A stretch of 51,821 bases of DNA from an uncultured Prevotella sp. (GTDB lineage: Bacteria; Bacteroidota; Bacteroidia; Bacteroidales; Bacteroidaceae). The notes under the pieces are model-generated. The model searched no databases, was not told the DNA's origin, and saw nothing but the letters and a program-made list of their open reading frames with translations. Position 1 is the first letter of the stretch. Each line of letters begins with the position of its first letter. Shown one piece after another: positions 25,072 to 33,658 of the stretch. The position numbers were made by a program, and so were the translations under genes. The DNA lies in the NCBI GenBank assembly GCA_900319715.1, contig ONPM01000032.1, positions 1 to 51,821 on the forward strand. The letters are read 5' to 3'.

Positions 25072-26550
25072 TCACTTTTTCATTCTGTCTTTCCACATCT
25101 TGCTCATATCCTCGAGCGTCTTGCCCTTGGTCTCAGGTACGAGGCGCCACACGAACAAGGCAGCCACCACACAGATGATGCCATAGAGGCCATAGGTGAA
25201 CCAGTGACCGAAGTCATCACCCTCCGTCAGATGCATGTTGAACATGGGCACGAACGACGAAGAGACGATGAAGTTCGAGATCCACTGGAATGCCACAGCG
25301 ATAGCGACGGCAGCACCACGGATGGTGTTGGGGAAGACCTCTGCGATGAGCACCCAGGTGATGGGTCCCCACGAGAACATGAACGAGGCCGAGTAGATGA
25401 GCAGCGAGGCAGCCGTCACAAGTGCAAGGCTGTCATTGCCGAAAGTCACAGCCACGCCGAAGGCACCGAGTGCCATACCCAGCGAACCGCTGATGAGCAG
25501 AGGCTTGCGTCCCCACTTCTCGACGGTGAACACAGCCACCAGCGTGAACGAAATGTTGATGATACCCATGAAGACCGTCAGCATCATCGGGTCATCCATA
25601 CCCATATCACCGAAGATACGCGGTGCATAGTAGAGCACGGCGTTGATACCCACAGCCTGCTGGAACACAGAGAGCATGATGCCGATGAAGATACACATCG
25701 CACCATAGGTCATCAGTTTCTCTGTCTTCACGACCATCGTGTCCTTGATATCCTGCAGGATCTGCTGAGCCTTCAGCGTACCATTGATCTTGGCAAGGAT
25801 GCCCTCGGCCTTCTTGTCCTGGCCGATAGAAACGAGATAACGCGGGGTCTCAGGCACAAAGCAGATGAGCAGAGCGAAGAGTCCTGCAGGCACAGCCTCC
25901 GAACCGAACATGTAGCGCCAGCCTGTGGTCACCGTCCACTGGGCTGCGGGATTGATGGCAGCCAGGCCCTTACCCATCTCCTCCACGAGCGGCTGGATAT
26001 GGTCGCCCAGGATGAAGAAGTTCACAAAGTAGACCACCAACTGACCGAAGATAATGGCGAACTGGTTCCACGACACGAGCATGCCTCGGATATTAGAGGG
26101 CGCCACCTCACCAATATACATCGGGCAGATGGCTGAAGCCAGACCCACGCCGATACCACCGATCACACGATAGAAGTTGAACATGATGAGAAGTGAATAA
26201 GTCGGAGTGCCATACTCGAAGAACATGAATTCGGGATCCATCGATCCGAGGGCTGAGATAAAGAACAACAATCCGGCGATGATGAGCGACTTCTTACGTC
26301 CGAGGTTTGTGGCCAGCAGTCCGGAGATGGCCGAGCCGATGATACAGCCGATGAGTGCCGATGCCGAGGTGAACCCATGCCAGCCGTCGGTGTAGGTAAA
26401 GTCCTTGGCCTCCATGAAGAAAGCCTGCAATCCCTTCTCAGCGCCCGAGATGACGGCGGTGTCGTAACCAAACAACAGACCACCCAAGACGGCGACCATC
26501 ACAATTGAAATGAGGTAGGCTTTGCTACCTTGTTCTGATTGATTAACCAT
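25072..26550 (-). CDS. MFS sugar porter (XylE-like sugar:proton symporter)
   Basis: 492 residues with 12 membrane segments. Sugar-porter signatures include LFGYDTAVISGAEKG in helix 1, NLGRKKSLI in loop 2-3, RVIGGIGVGLASAICPMYIGEVAP, PETPRYLVSIGQDKKAEGIL before the central loop, FQQAVGINAVLYYAPRIF in helix 7 and VPETKGKTLEDM at the end. The last two motifs point to xylose, arabinose, glucose or a related monosaccharide. With the GH51 and CE15-like genes nearby, a pentose is a reasonable but unproved substrate. Confidence 0.92.
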   Translation of the reverse strand: MVNQSEQGSKAYLISIVMVAVLGGLLFGYDTAVISGAEKGLQAFFMEAKDFTYTDGWHGFTSASALIGCIIGSAISGLLATNLGRKKSLIIAGLLFFISALGSMDPEFMFFEYGTPTYSLLIMFNFYRVIGGIGVGLASAICPMYIGEVAPSNIRGMLVSWNQFAIIFGQLVVYFVNFFILGDHIQPLVEEMGKGLAAINPAAQWTVTTGWRYMFGSEAVPAGLFALLICFVPETPRYLVSIGQDKKAEGILAKINGTLKAQQILQDIKDTMVVKTEKLMTYGAMCIFIGIMLSVFQQAVGINAVLYYAPRIFGDMGMDDPMMLTVFMGIINISFTLVAVFTVEKWGRKPLLISGSLGMALGAFGVAVTFGNDSLALVTAASLLIYSASFMFSWGPITWVLIAEVFPNTIRGAAVAIAVAFQWISNFIVSSSFVPMFNMHLTEGDDFGHWFTYGLYGIICVVAALFVWRLVPETKGKTLEDMSKMWKDRMKK

Positions 26551-26553
26551 AAT

Positions 26554-26575
26554 GATTTACGATTTACTGATTATT
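26554..26575 (-). repeat. GATTTAC-type array before the sugar porter gene
   Basis: Units GATTTAC, GATTTACT and GATTATT lie directly ahead of the porter ATG on the minus strand. Confidence 0.5.
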
Positions 26576-26620
26576 TAATTGAATATTTATTGTTCATTCT
26601 TTTTGATTCATCACTCTTCA

Positions 26621-28438
26621 TTACACCTTCAGCGGCAGTCCGAGAGTGAAACTCGTGCCTGCTTCCGACGTATGGTCCAGTCGGAGGCTTCCGCCCAGAC
26701 ACTCTGCCGTCTCATAACAGTAAGCCAGTCCGAGGCCAAGCCCCTGTTTAAACTCATCTACTTTCACGAAACGCTCGAAGATGGAGCCGACCTTGTCCTC
26801 GGGGATGCCGCAGCCCGTGTCCTCAACGGTGAACCACATCGTCTGTCCGTCGTTACGCAGCGTCAGTCTGATATCTCCTTTCTCTGTAAACTTCACCGAG
26901 TTCTCCAGAAGATTAACCAGCATCTGCAACAAACAGTCGCTATTGGTGCATAACACGGTACCTTTACCGTGCGTCTGGTCGTCGAACGACACCTTTATCT
27001 TTTCAGAATCCACGGGCGGCATGGCCCGGAGGGCTTTCTTGCAGATGCCGAGGGCGTCTGTCTCTTCCACATTCTTCAACATGTCTTGCTTATCCTGATT
27101 AGCCAGGGCGAGCATCTTGTTCACCAGCGAGGTAATCTGTCTCGTACTCGTGCCTACGGTATCAGCAATCTGGCGCCGCTCATCAGTGTTGAAGGTATGC
27201 TCCCCGTTGGTGAGCACCTGCGTAAAGCCGTTGATGATGTTCAGCGGTGTCCGGATCTCGTGGCTCACGTTCCGGATGAAGACCGACTTCATCCGGTCTG
27301 CCGCCTTCACCCTGCGGTTGGCCTCCCGCAGTTCCTCGTTCTTCTCAAGCAGTCTTTTCCTCGAGCGGCGACGCAGCCAGATATTGAGTCCCATCAGCAC
27401 AATGACAAGTACAGCCAGCGCTATGGCGACCGCCAACGCGATGTTCATCTGCCGCGCCATCTTCTGCTGGTGCTTTATCATCTGCAGGTCGTGCTCCATC
27501 TGACTGATGTTCTCGGCCATCATCTTACCCCTGATGGAGTCATTCTTCAGCAACAGCTGTCGCTGCGTCGAGAAAGCCTTCTCCATCTCTCCGGCATAAT
27601 GATAGATGTCGCACTTCATCAGGTACCGGTCCTTGATGCTCTTGATGTCGTCAGCAGCCTCCAAAGCCTCCTCTGTCCGACCGTCGAGCGCCAGGTGATA
27701 GATGTCGGAGTATTCCATGAATTTGCCCAAATATCCGCTTGGTATCTCTTGGCGAAGCGCCTCAGACTGCTCATACCAATAGCGGGATTTCTCATAGTCC
27801 CCCTTCTTGAAATAGATGACAGACTTGAAGTCGTAAGCCCCGGCCAACTTCTGCGGGTAGACCGCCGACTGTTTGTATCCGTCCAGCGACCTGATCCCCT
27901 CGTCGACCCATTCCAGCGACTGTGCCTGGTCAGAGTTCAGCGTCAGGTGTGCCAAAGCCAGATAGAGCGAAAGCACTATCGACTCCTCATAGCGCGTACC
28001 TTTTACGAGCGTAATAGCCTCTTTCATTTCCGTGATGGCGCCCGACACGTTGCCGCAGACATTATATACCTGCCCCATCAGCATCGGGCCCATGTATTGC
28101 TCTTCCTTTCCGCCCATCCCGTTCTTCAGGTCATCCTTCAGCAAGACAGCGACATGATAGGCATCGCAGATATTCAGCCTGTCCAGATTAAAAGACACCC
28201 CACACATCCACGCGCTGTAATGACCCTCGAAATCCTTCTCCGCGTCAACATGTTTCTGAAACGTCCTGATAGCCTCATACACACTGTCAGCGTCCTGACC
28301 TTTGGCAGACTCCCACATCGCCGACTGCAGGCGACGGTGCTCGACCGTATCCTTGCACTGCGGTGTCTGAGCATACACAGATAAGCCCGTCACTACAGCG
28401 ACAGTACACAACAGGAGTCTGAGCCAATGGTTGATCAT
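26621..28438 (-). CDS. TPR-containing sensor histidine kinase
   Basis: 605 residues. A signal peptide (residues 1-23) precedes an exported helical-repeat region of about 300 residues with TPR-like pairs (AYDFKSVIYFKKGDYEKSRYWYEQ-like). A coiled segment and one membrane helix follow (332-354). The cytosolic kinase has H-box NVSHEIRTPLNII (His393), N-box LLENSVKF, G1 DTGCGIP and G2 GLGLGLAY. There is no receiver domain, so phosphate must pass to a separate regulator; the stand-alone receiver at 24675-25031 is the nearest candidate. The input is unknown. The promoter is the TTG/TATATTTG pair at 28467-28497. Confidence 0.9.
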   Translation of the reverse strand: MINHWLRLLLCTVAVVTGLSVYAQTPQCKDTVEHRRLQSAMWESAKGQDADSVYEAIRTFQKHVDAEKDFEGHYSAWMCGVSFNLDRLNICDAYHVAVLLKDDLKNGMGGKEEQYMGPMLMGQVYNVCGNVSGAITEMKEAITLVKGTRYEESIVLSLYLALAHLTLNSDQAQSLEWVDEGIRSLDGYKQSAVYPQKLAGAYDFKSVIYFKKGDYEKSRYWYEQSEALRQEIPSGYLGKFMEYSDIYHLALDGRTEEALEAADDIKSIKDRYLMKCDIYHYAGEMEKAFSTQRQLLLKNDSIRGKMMAENISQMEHDLQMIKHQQKMARQMNIALAVAIALAVLVIVLMGLNIWLRRRSRKRLLEKNEELREANRRVKAADRMKSVFIRNVSHEIRTPLNIINGFTQVLTNGEHTFNTDERRQIADTVGTSTRQITSLVNKMLALANQDKQDMLKNVEETDALGICKKALRAMPPVDSEKIKVSFDDQTHGKGTVLCTNSDCLLQMLVNLLENSVKFTEKGDIRLTLRNDGQTMWFTVEDTGCGIPEDKVGSIFERFVKVDEFKQGLGLGLAYCYETAECLGGSLRLDHTSEAGTSFTLGLPLKV

Positions 28439-28466
28439 CGTACGCTCGGGTTTTAGGAAATTGCTG

Positions 28467-28497
28467 CAAATATAGTGCTTTTCCCTGAAACCACCAA
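28467..28497 (-). promoter_or_regulatory. Promoter for the TPR histidine kinase
   Basis: On the minus strand, TTG (28497-28495), 20 bases, then TATATTTG (28474-28467), 28 bases before the ATG. Confidence 0.65.
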
Positions 28498-28534
28498 ACT
28501 TTTTGGTCTGAATACGTTAAAAAATCATAGATTG

Positions 28535-28566
28535 TTGCATAATGTCGCTATTTTTATTTAATTTTG
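28535..28566 (+). promoter_or_regulatory. Promoter for the GH51 gene
   Basis: TTG at 28535-28537, 21 bases, then TAATTTTG at 28559-28566, about 42 bases before the ATG. Confidence 0.6.
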
Positions 28567-28607
28567 TGCCCAATATGACTGATCACTTACTACTATTATA
28601 ATAAATT

Positions 28608-30489
28608 ATGAGAAAACTAACGACTCTGCTTCTGCTTGCTGCCAGCCTCACGGCGACGGCACAGACACACGTCATGGACGTGAACACCAAGAAACTTGGG
28701 GCACCCGTACAGCCAACGATGTACGGTATCTTCTTCGAGGATATCAACTACGCTGCCGACGGCGGCCTCTATGCCGAGATGGTGAAGAACCGCTCGTTCG
28801 AGTTCCCCCAGCGCCTCATGGGCTGGCGCGCCTTCGGTAACTTCGAGGTGGAACGGGTCTTGAGAACGAAGGCTTCTTCGGTATTGCCGTCATGAAGGAC
28901 AAGACCTACCGCTTCTCCCTCTGGGCCCGTTGCCCCGAAGGCGGCAAGAGTACCCTCGAGGTGAGTTTCGTGGATAATGCCACGATGGGTGAGGACCAGC
29001 GCTTCGCCACCGTCAACGTAGAGGTCAGCGGCAAGGAGTGGAAGAAGTACACCGCCACGCTCACGTCGCCTCAGACGGAGCCGAAGGGTGCCCTCCGCAT
29101 CTTCCTCGCAGGCGACAAGGCCACGACTGACGTGGAGCATATCCCCAGGCACTCGCCGACATGCACCCTGGCGTGTTCCGATTCCCCGGAGGCTGCATCG
29201 TAGAGGGTACAGACCTCGAGACCCGCTACCAGTGGAAGAACAGCGTAGGCCCCGTTGAGAACCGTCCGCTGAACGAGAACCGCTGGCACTACACCTTCGG
29301 CCACCGCTTCTATCCCGACTACTTCCAGAGTTACGGTCTCGGCTTCTTCGAGTTCTTCCAACTCTGCGAAGACTTCGGCTGCGAGGCCCTGCCCGTCATC
29401 TCCTGCGGACTCTCCTGCCAGTTCCAGAACCCCGACCCCACGAAGAAGGGCGTGCATGTGCCCCTCGACGACCTCGATGACTACATCCAGGATGCCCTCG
29501 ACCTCGTGGAGTTTGCCAACGGCCCCGTTGACTCGAAGTGGGGTAAGGTGCGCGCAGACATGGGCCACCCCGAACCCTTCAACCTGAAGTACCTCGGCGT
29601 GGGCAACGAGCAGTGGGACTACGACGAGGCCCACGGCGGCTTCGGCCCTGTGTTCACAGAGCGCCTGAAGAAGTTCAACGCCGCCCTCCGCGCCAAGTAC
29701 CCCACGCTGAAACTCATCGGCACCACAGGCCCCAACTCCGAGGGATGGGACTTCGACCTGCTGCAGCCCCGCATGAAGCAGTTGAAGGTAGACCTCTACG
29801 ACGAGCACTACTACCGCAATGAGCAGTGGTTCCTCTCCCACGGTCTGCGTTACGACACATACGACCGCAAGGGTCCCCGTGTGTTTGCCGGCGAATATGC
29901 CTGCCACGGCGACGGCAAGAAGTGGAACCACTTCGAGACCTCGCTCTACGAGGCCGCCCACATGACGGGTATCGAGCGCAATGCCGACATCGTCCACATG
30001 GCCACCTACGCTCCCCTCTTCGCCCACGTCGAGGGCTGGCAGTGGCGCCCCGATGCCATCTGGTTCGACAATCTCCGCTCCTTCAAGTCCGTCAGTTACT
30101 ACGTTCAGCAACTCTTCGCCATGAACAAGGGTACCAACGTGCTGTCGCTCACCATGCAGAAGCAGCCCGTAGCCGGACAGCCCGGACAGGACGGCCTCTT
30201 CGCCTCCAGCGTCTTCGACAGCACGACGGGCGAGGTCATCATCAAGGTGGTCAACACCAGCGACGCCCAGCAGCCCGTCAGCATCCAGTTGCAGGGCATG
30301 AAGGGTGAGCGCGACGTCCAGACCATCACCCTCCACAGCGACAACATGGTGGGTGAGAACACCCTCGACCGCCCGGAGATGATCATCCCCGTCGCAGGCT
30401 CCTGCACCGCCGATGCCGGCAAGGGCGCCACACTCATCACCGACGACCTGCCCGCGAAGACATTCCGCATCTACAAGGTCAAGAAATAA
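28608..30489 (+). pseudogene. GH51 alpha-L-arabinofuranosidase broken by two internal deletions
   Basis: Three consecutive frames make up one enzyme. Part 1 (28608-about 28852): signal peptide and PTMYGIFFEDINYAADGG...ELPQRLMGW-type N-terminus. Part 2 (about 28856-29143): ENEGFFGIAVMKDKTYRFSLW and the carbohydrate-binding-like sandwich. Part 3 (about 29146-30489): ALADMHPGVFRFPGG, acid/base Glu in GVGNEQWDY, nucleophile Glu in FAGEYACH, and the C-terminal beta domain. Between parts, stretches that I expect from the family are missing (the NPHYV...HTGL region, and the LFP...RKNGLRADL region). Each loss also shifts the frame, each deletion being 1 more than a multiple of 3. An intact enzyme would release arabinose from arabinoxylan or arabinan. 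It is non-functional unless the assembly is wrong. Confidence 0.88.
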
Positions 30490-30749
30490 TATTTACAGAT
30501 TGAAAAACTATTCAACAATGATAAATTTCAAGTGATGATGCCTTCCATGCTCCGTTCCGATGCCTTGCGCCATATAGTGGAAGGCATCGGAACCAACCGC
30601 GCCAGGCATTCCGCCCAATGACGTACGACATGAGCACACGGAGAGACCGGCGGCTGGCGTGGACGAGAGGCTCCACGACACAGAGGTGCCCGACCCCAGC
30701 GTGTCACTTACAACTTACATGAAGTTAAGTTTGTTGTTCACCAAGGCGG
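30490..30749. other. Intergenic region after GH51
   Basis: No convincing gene. It holds copy 2 of the GATGCCTT structured repeat (30554-30593) and GC-rich sequence (30594-30700) unlike the AT-rich gaps elsewhere, possibly a decayed coding remnant. The only frame here (30659-30877, 72 codons) runs through the next terminator and is not credible. Confidence 0.5.
30554..30593 (-). repeat. Structured 3' intergenic repeat, copy 2 (GATGCCTT element)
   Basis: The arms GTTCCGATGCCTT (30554-30566) and AAGGCATCGGAAC (30581-30593) form a perfect 13-bp stem with a 14-base loop. Reversed, the sequence reads GTTGGTTCCGATGCCTTCCAC, the loop, then CGCAAGGCATCGGAACG, matching the two outer parts of the element at 8378-8510 with one mismatch. 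Confidence 0.75.
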
Positions 30750-30790
30750 TAACAAAAATCAGCGGGATCAAATTTGGTCTCGCTGATTAC
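30750..30790 (-). terminator. Intrinsic terminator for the secreted repeat-protein gene
   Basis: AATCAGCG and CGCTGATT (30757-30764, 30781-30788) form the stem; on the minus strand TTTTTG follows. Confidence 0.7.
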
Positions 30791-30809
30791 TATAACTATG
30801 TATTTCAAA

Positions 30810-31319
30810 TTACTCGTAGTACTCGATGGTGCGGGTCTGCTCCATGGTCTGACCCATCATCTCGCCAGAGCGGCTGATCCAGTTGCCCTTATCGTCGAAC
30901 TTATAGTTGGTATAAGGCGACTCCATGGCATTTCCACCCATGTCGATGACATCAGCCTTCGGCGTGCCGTCGTCATTGTAGGTGCGCTTCACCTCCATGT
31001 CGTTACCCATCACGTTCATCTTCTGACTCACCACACGGCCGTTCTCCCACTTGTAGGTGACCACGATCTCGTTGCCCATCATCGTCATCTTGGCTGACTG
31101 CAGGTAGCCGTCGGCGTCGTACTTGGCGTCGCTCATACCTTCCTGCGACATCTTACCGTCCTGGGTGAAGTTGATCACGATGTCCTGACCCATACGATTG
31201 CTCTTGATACACTTCACGGCGCCCTTGGCCTCGTTGAGTTCAACGTCGTGGAACTTTGTCTGTGCCTGCATGGCGAACGAAACTGCCAGCGCGGCAACCA
31301 TCATCATTAATTTTTTCAT
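30810..31319 (-). CDS. Secreted protein with YD/RHS-like short beta repeats, function unknown
   Basis: 169 residues. The signal peptide is MKKLMMMVAALAVSFAMQAQ. The mature part contains four or five units of about 20 residues with the pattern aromatic-x-x-(D/N)-G (YDADGYLQ, YKWENGRVV, YNDDGTPK, YKFDDKGNW), which resembles single YD-repeat or MORN-like beta hairpins. It is Met-rich in conserved places (MTMMGNE, MNVMGND, GEMMGQTM). Cellular location is periplasm or surface. I do not recognise a function. Confidence 0.7.
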   Translation of the reverse strand: MKKLMMMVAALAVSFAMQAQTKFHDVELNEAKGAVKCIKSNRMGQDIVINFTQDGKMSQEGMSDAKYDADGYLQSAKMTMMGNEIVVTYKWENGRVVSQKMNVMGNDMEVKRTYNDDGTPKADVIDMGGNAMESPYTNYKFDDKGNWISRSGEMMGQTMEQTRTIEYYE

Positions 31320-31403
31320 TGTTTGTTGTAATTTAAAAGTGATTAATTAAGTTAGATAACTACCCCTTAGACGCATTGACTCCTAAAAGGTTTAATTTCA
31401 TCA

Positions 31404-32363
31404 TCAAGAAATCTTCGATTTTTTTCTGAAATCCCAGAGTTCTATGCTGTTGACGATGTTCTGCCACAGCACATAGCAGCCCGCTCCGACAGAGGCGACA
31501 GGATTCAGATAAGCATAGGCCACCCAAATGGAGAGGGCCGTATTCTTCTGAAAGAGGCCCTGCCCTGCGTCCGTCTCATCACCAAGGTGCCGGCCGATAC
31601 GACGCCCGAGGAGGAAGAGGGCGAAACAGAGCACGAGGCTCAAGGTGGCGATGGTGAGCAACAGAGGCAGGCCTGCGTCGCTATGAACGATATTGCGGAC
31701 GGTGACACCTGAGGTGACACTGAGTTGTGCCGCCCATAGGTAGAACGACAGGTCGGGGATGGAGACAATCCAGGCGCAGGCCCGCTTGGCGTAGTGCTGC
31801 ATGAACCACCCTAACAGCAACGGAGCAATCAGCACCATCGCCAGTTTCTCGAGAATGATGACGAAGGCCGTCCAGAAGTTCAGTCCCGCCCCACGCTCCA
31901 GCAGGGGGAACACCGCTGGGATCATCAGGGCCGACGCAAAAGAAGATATGACCACAAAGGCCGTCATCGTATTGATATTACCACCGATCTTCGCCGTCAC
32001 CACAGGGGCGGCAGTAGCCGTGGGGCCGATGATACAGGTGAGCACGCTCTCCCACAGGATCTTATGCTCCACGCTGGCCTCCACACCAAAGATGATCCAC
32101 ACGTTGAGGGCCACGAGCAGCATCTGCGCCACCAGGACACCTACATGCCAGCGATGGGGCCGCATCTGGTGGAAGTCGATGCGGCAGAACGTAGAGAACA
32201 GCGTACAGAACACCATCATCGGGAACACCGTGTCGACCACCTCGCCCAGCACCTCGCCCGCGGCATCCAACTGCGGCACCCAGTAGAACAGGAGATAGAC
32301 CACCGTCCCAACGGCAATCGCCACTGGCAGCGTCCAGTCTTTCAGAAATTGCTTCACACTCAT
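31404..32363 (-). CDS. Bile acid:sodium symporter-like (BASS/SBF) membrane transporter
   Basis: 319 residues with nine or ten membrane segments. The fold pattern and motifs (TVFPMMVFCTLFSTFCRIDF in helix 2-3, CIIGPTATAAPVVTAKIGGN with the crossover region) fit the BASS superfamily. Relatives transport organic anions such as bile acids, pantoate, or arsenite (Acr3); the substrate here is not known. Its own promoter, TTG-N19-TACTTTTG, lies at 32372-32401 on the minus strand, leaving a leader of only a few bases. Confidence 0.75.
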   Translation of the reverse strand: MSVKQFLKDWTLPVAIAVGTVVYLLFYWVPQLDAAGEVLGEVVDTVFPMMVFCTLFSTFCRIDFHQMRPHRWHVGVLVAQMLLVALNVWIIFGVEASVEHKILWESVLTCIIGPTATAAPVVTAKIGGNINTMTAFVVISSFASALMIPAVFPLLERGAGLNFWTAFVIILEKLAMVLIAPLLLGWFMQHYAKRACAWIVSIPDLSFYLWAAQLSVTSGVTVRNIVHSDAGLPLLLTIATLSLVLCFALFLLGRRIGRHLGDETDAGQGLFQKNTALSIWVAYAYLNPVASVGAGCYVLWQNIVNSIELWDFRKKSKIS

Positions 32364-32371
32364 TTCGACTG

Positions 32372-32401
32372 CAAAAGTAGCAAAAATCGCCCAAACAACA
32401 A
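32372..32401 (-). promoter_or_regulatory. Promoter for the BASS-like transporter
   Basis: On the minus strand TTG (32401-32399), 19 bases, TACTTTTG (32379-32372). The ATG is at 32363, so the leader is very short. Confidence 0.6.
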
Positions 32402-32452
32402 ATTTCTGCTACATTTTTCTGGTCATTATTCTGATTTCTTTCTTAATTTTTG

Positions 32453-32460
32453 TAACTTTG
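32453..32460 (+). promoter_or_regulatory. -7 element (TAACTTTG) for metF
   Basis: A perfect TAnnTTTG match that ends ten bases before the metF ATG at 32470, leaving a leader of about five bases. Confidence 0.6.
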
Positions 32461-32469
32461 CACCCAATT

Positions 32470-33471
32470 ATGAGCGTAACGGAATTGATTCATCAAGATA
32501 AGGCGGCCAGGCAGTTCTCGTTTGAGGTGCTGCCACCGCTGAAAGGGACAGGTACGGACAAACTGTTTGCCGACATCGACAAACTGCGCGTGTTCGACCC
32601 CGCCTATATCAATATCACCACCCACCACTCGGAGTTTGTGTATCGCGAGATCAAGGAAGAGCTGGGGAACGAGGGCGCGGGAGGACGAGGCTTGAGCGAG
32701 CCGCGATTTGAGCGGATCAGGGTGCGCAGGCGCCCCGGCACCATCGCCATCGCAGCCGCCATCCAGCAAAGGTATAACATCCCCGTTCAGCCCCACGTGA
32801 TCTGTAGCGGTGCGACGGTGGAGGACATCGAGTATGAACTGCTCGACCTGCAGTTTCTCGGCATCCACGACCTGTTGCTGCTGCGTGGCGACAAGGCCAA
32901 GGAGGACAGCCGGTTCGTGCCCACACCAGGCGGTCATGCCCACACGACTGACCTGATCCGACAGGTGAAGCGCTTCAATGAGGGATTCTTCGCCGATGGC
33001 ACACCCATCAAGAACCCCGGCAGGGCGTTCGACTACGGTGTGGCCTGCTACCCCGAGAAGCACGAGGAGGCGCCAAACCTGGAGATGGACATGCAGTATC
33101 TGAAGGAGAAACAGGATCTGGGGGCGCAGTATGCCGTCACACAGTTGTTCTACGACAACGAGAAATACTTCTCATTCGTGGAGAAGGCACGGGCAATGGG
33201 TATCACCATCCCCATCATCCCCGGCATCAAGCCGATGGCCAAACTCTCTCAACTGACGGTGGTGCCGAAGACGTTCCACTGCGACATCCCCGAGCCGCTG
33301 GCCAGGGAGATCGTGAAATGCAAGACGGACGAAGACGCCCGGCTACTGGGCATCGAGTGGACTACGGCGCAATGCCAGGAACTCTATGCCCACGGGGTAC
33401 ATAATATTCATTTCTATACCGTCTCGGCAGTTGATTCTGTCGCAGAGGTCGCCAAGCGGCTTCTGAAGTGA
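32470..33471 (+). CDS. metF: Methylenetetrahydrofolate reductase
   Basis: 333 residues from MSVTELIHQDKA; the frame begins slightly earlier but inside the promoter. FSFEVLPPLKG carries the catalytic Glu, INITTHHSEF is the folate region, and LLLLRGDKAKED is the FAD/folate loop. FDYGVACYPEKHEEAPN and GAQYAVTQLFYDNEKYF complete the MetF barrel. It reduces methylene-THF to methyl-THF for methionine synthesis, in the same pathway as the MetH activation protein at 18.8 kb. The loop between YREIKEEL and RIRVRRRPGT is about 15 residues longer than I expect (GNEGAGGRGLSEPRFE), and its DNA (32668-32706) resembles the GAGCGAG palindromic modules found elsewhere. Confidence 0.93.
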   Translation: MSVTELIHQDKAARQFSFEVLPPLKGTGTDKLFADIDKLRVFDPAYINITTHHSEFVYREIKEELGNEGAGGRGLSEPRFERIRVRRRPGTIAIAAAIQQRYNIPVQPHVICSGATVEDIEYELLDLQFLGIHDLLLLRGDKAKEDSRFVPTPGGHAHTTDLIRQVKRFNEGFFADGTPIKNPGRAFDYGVACYPEKHEEAPNLEMDMQYLKEKQDLGAQYAVTQLFYDNEKYFSFVEKARAMGITIPIIPGIKPMAKLSQLTVVPKTFHCDIPEPLAREIVKCKTDEDARLLGIEWTTAQCQELYAHGVHNIHFYTVSAVDSVAEVAKRLLK

Positions 33472-33479
33472 TTATATCA

Positions 33480-33658
33480 AGAATTTAAGAATTAGAGAAT
33501 TACAAATATGAGAGATTCATCTAAAGATGCTTTGAATTTAGAGAATTGCGCTGCGCAAACCTTCTCTACATTCTATGGTCGCCTGCGACCTCTTTCTGAT
33601 ATGCATCTTCAGGAAAAATTCTCAAATTCGCTAATTCGTGATTAAAAAAATAAAGAAA
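33480..33658 (+). repeat. Inverted GAATTTAA/GAATTAGA array element with nested palindromes before holB
   Basis: 8-base units GAATTTAA-GAATTAGA-GAATTACA (33485-33508) face their complements at 33616-33637. Inside are the pairs ATCTAAAGATGC (33529-33540) and GCATCTTC (33603-33610), and two small palindromes, TTGCGCTGCGCAA (33545-33557) and GGTCGCCTGCGACC (33578-33591). The element ends in an A-rich run just before holB. It has the same general build as the leader elements of ricT and mreB. Confidence 0.7.

Noticed and set aside
26969-28384. 471-codon open frame antisense to the TPR kinase
   Set aside because: Shadow frame; no recognisable domain, while the opposite strand encodes all kinase boxes.
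29071-30336. 421-codon open frame antisense to GH51
   Set aside because: The codon bias of a GC-rich gene leaves the opposite strand open; the product is Val/Glu/Leu-rich without domains and the GH51 strand is clearly coding.
30659-30877. 72-codon open frame between GH51 and the secreted repeat protein
   Set aside because: It runs through the terminator hairpin and into the end of the convergent gene, with no similarity or promoter.
32470-32530. Methionine- or B12-type riboswitch before metF
   Set aside because: The promoter leaves only about five bases before the ATG, so there is no room for an aptamer.
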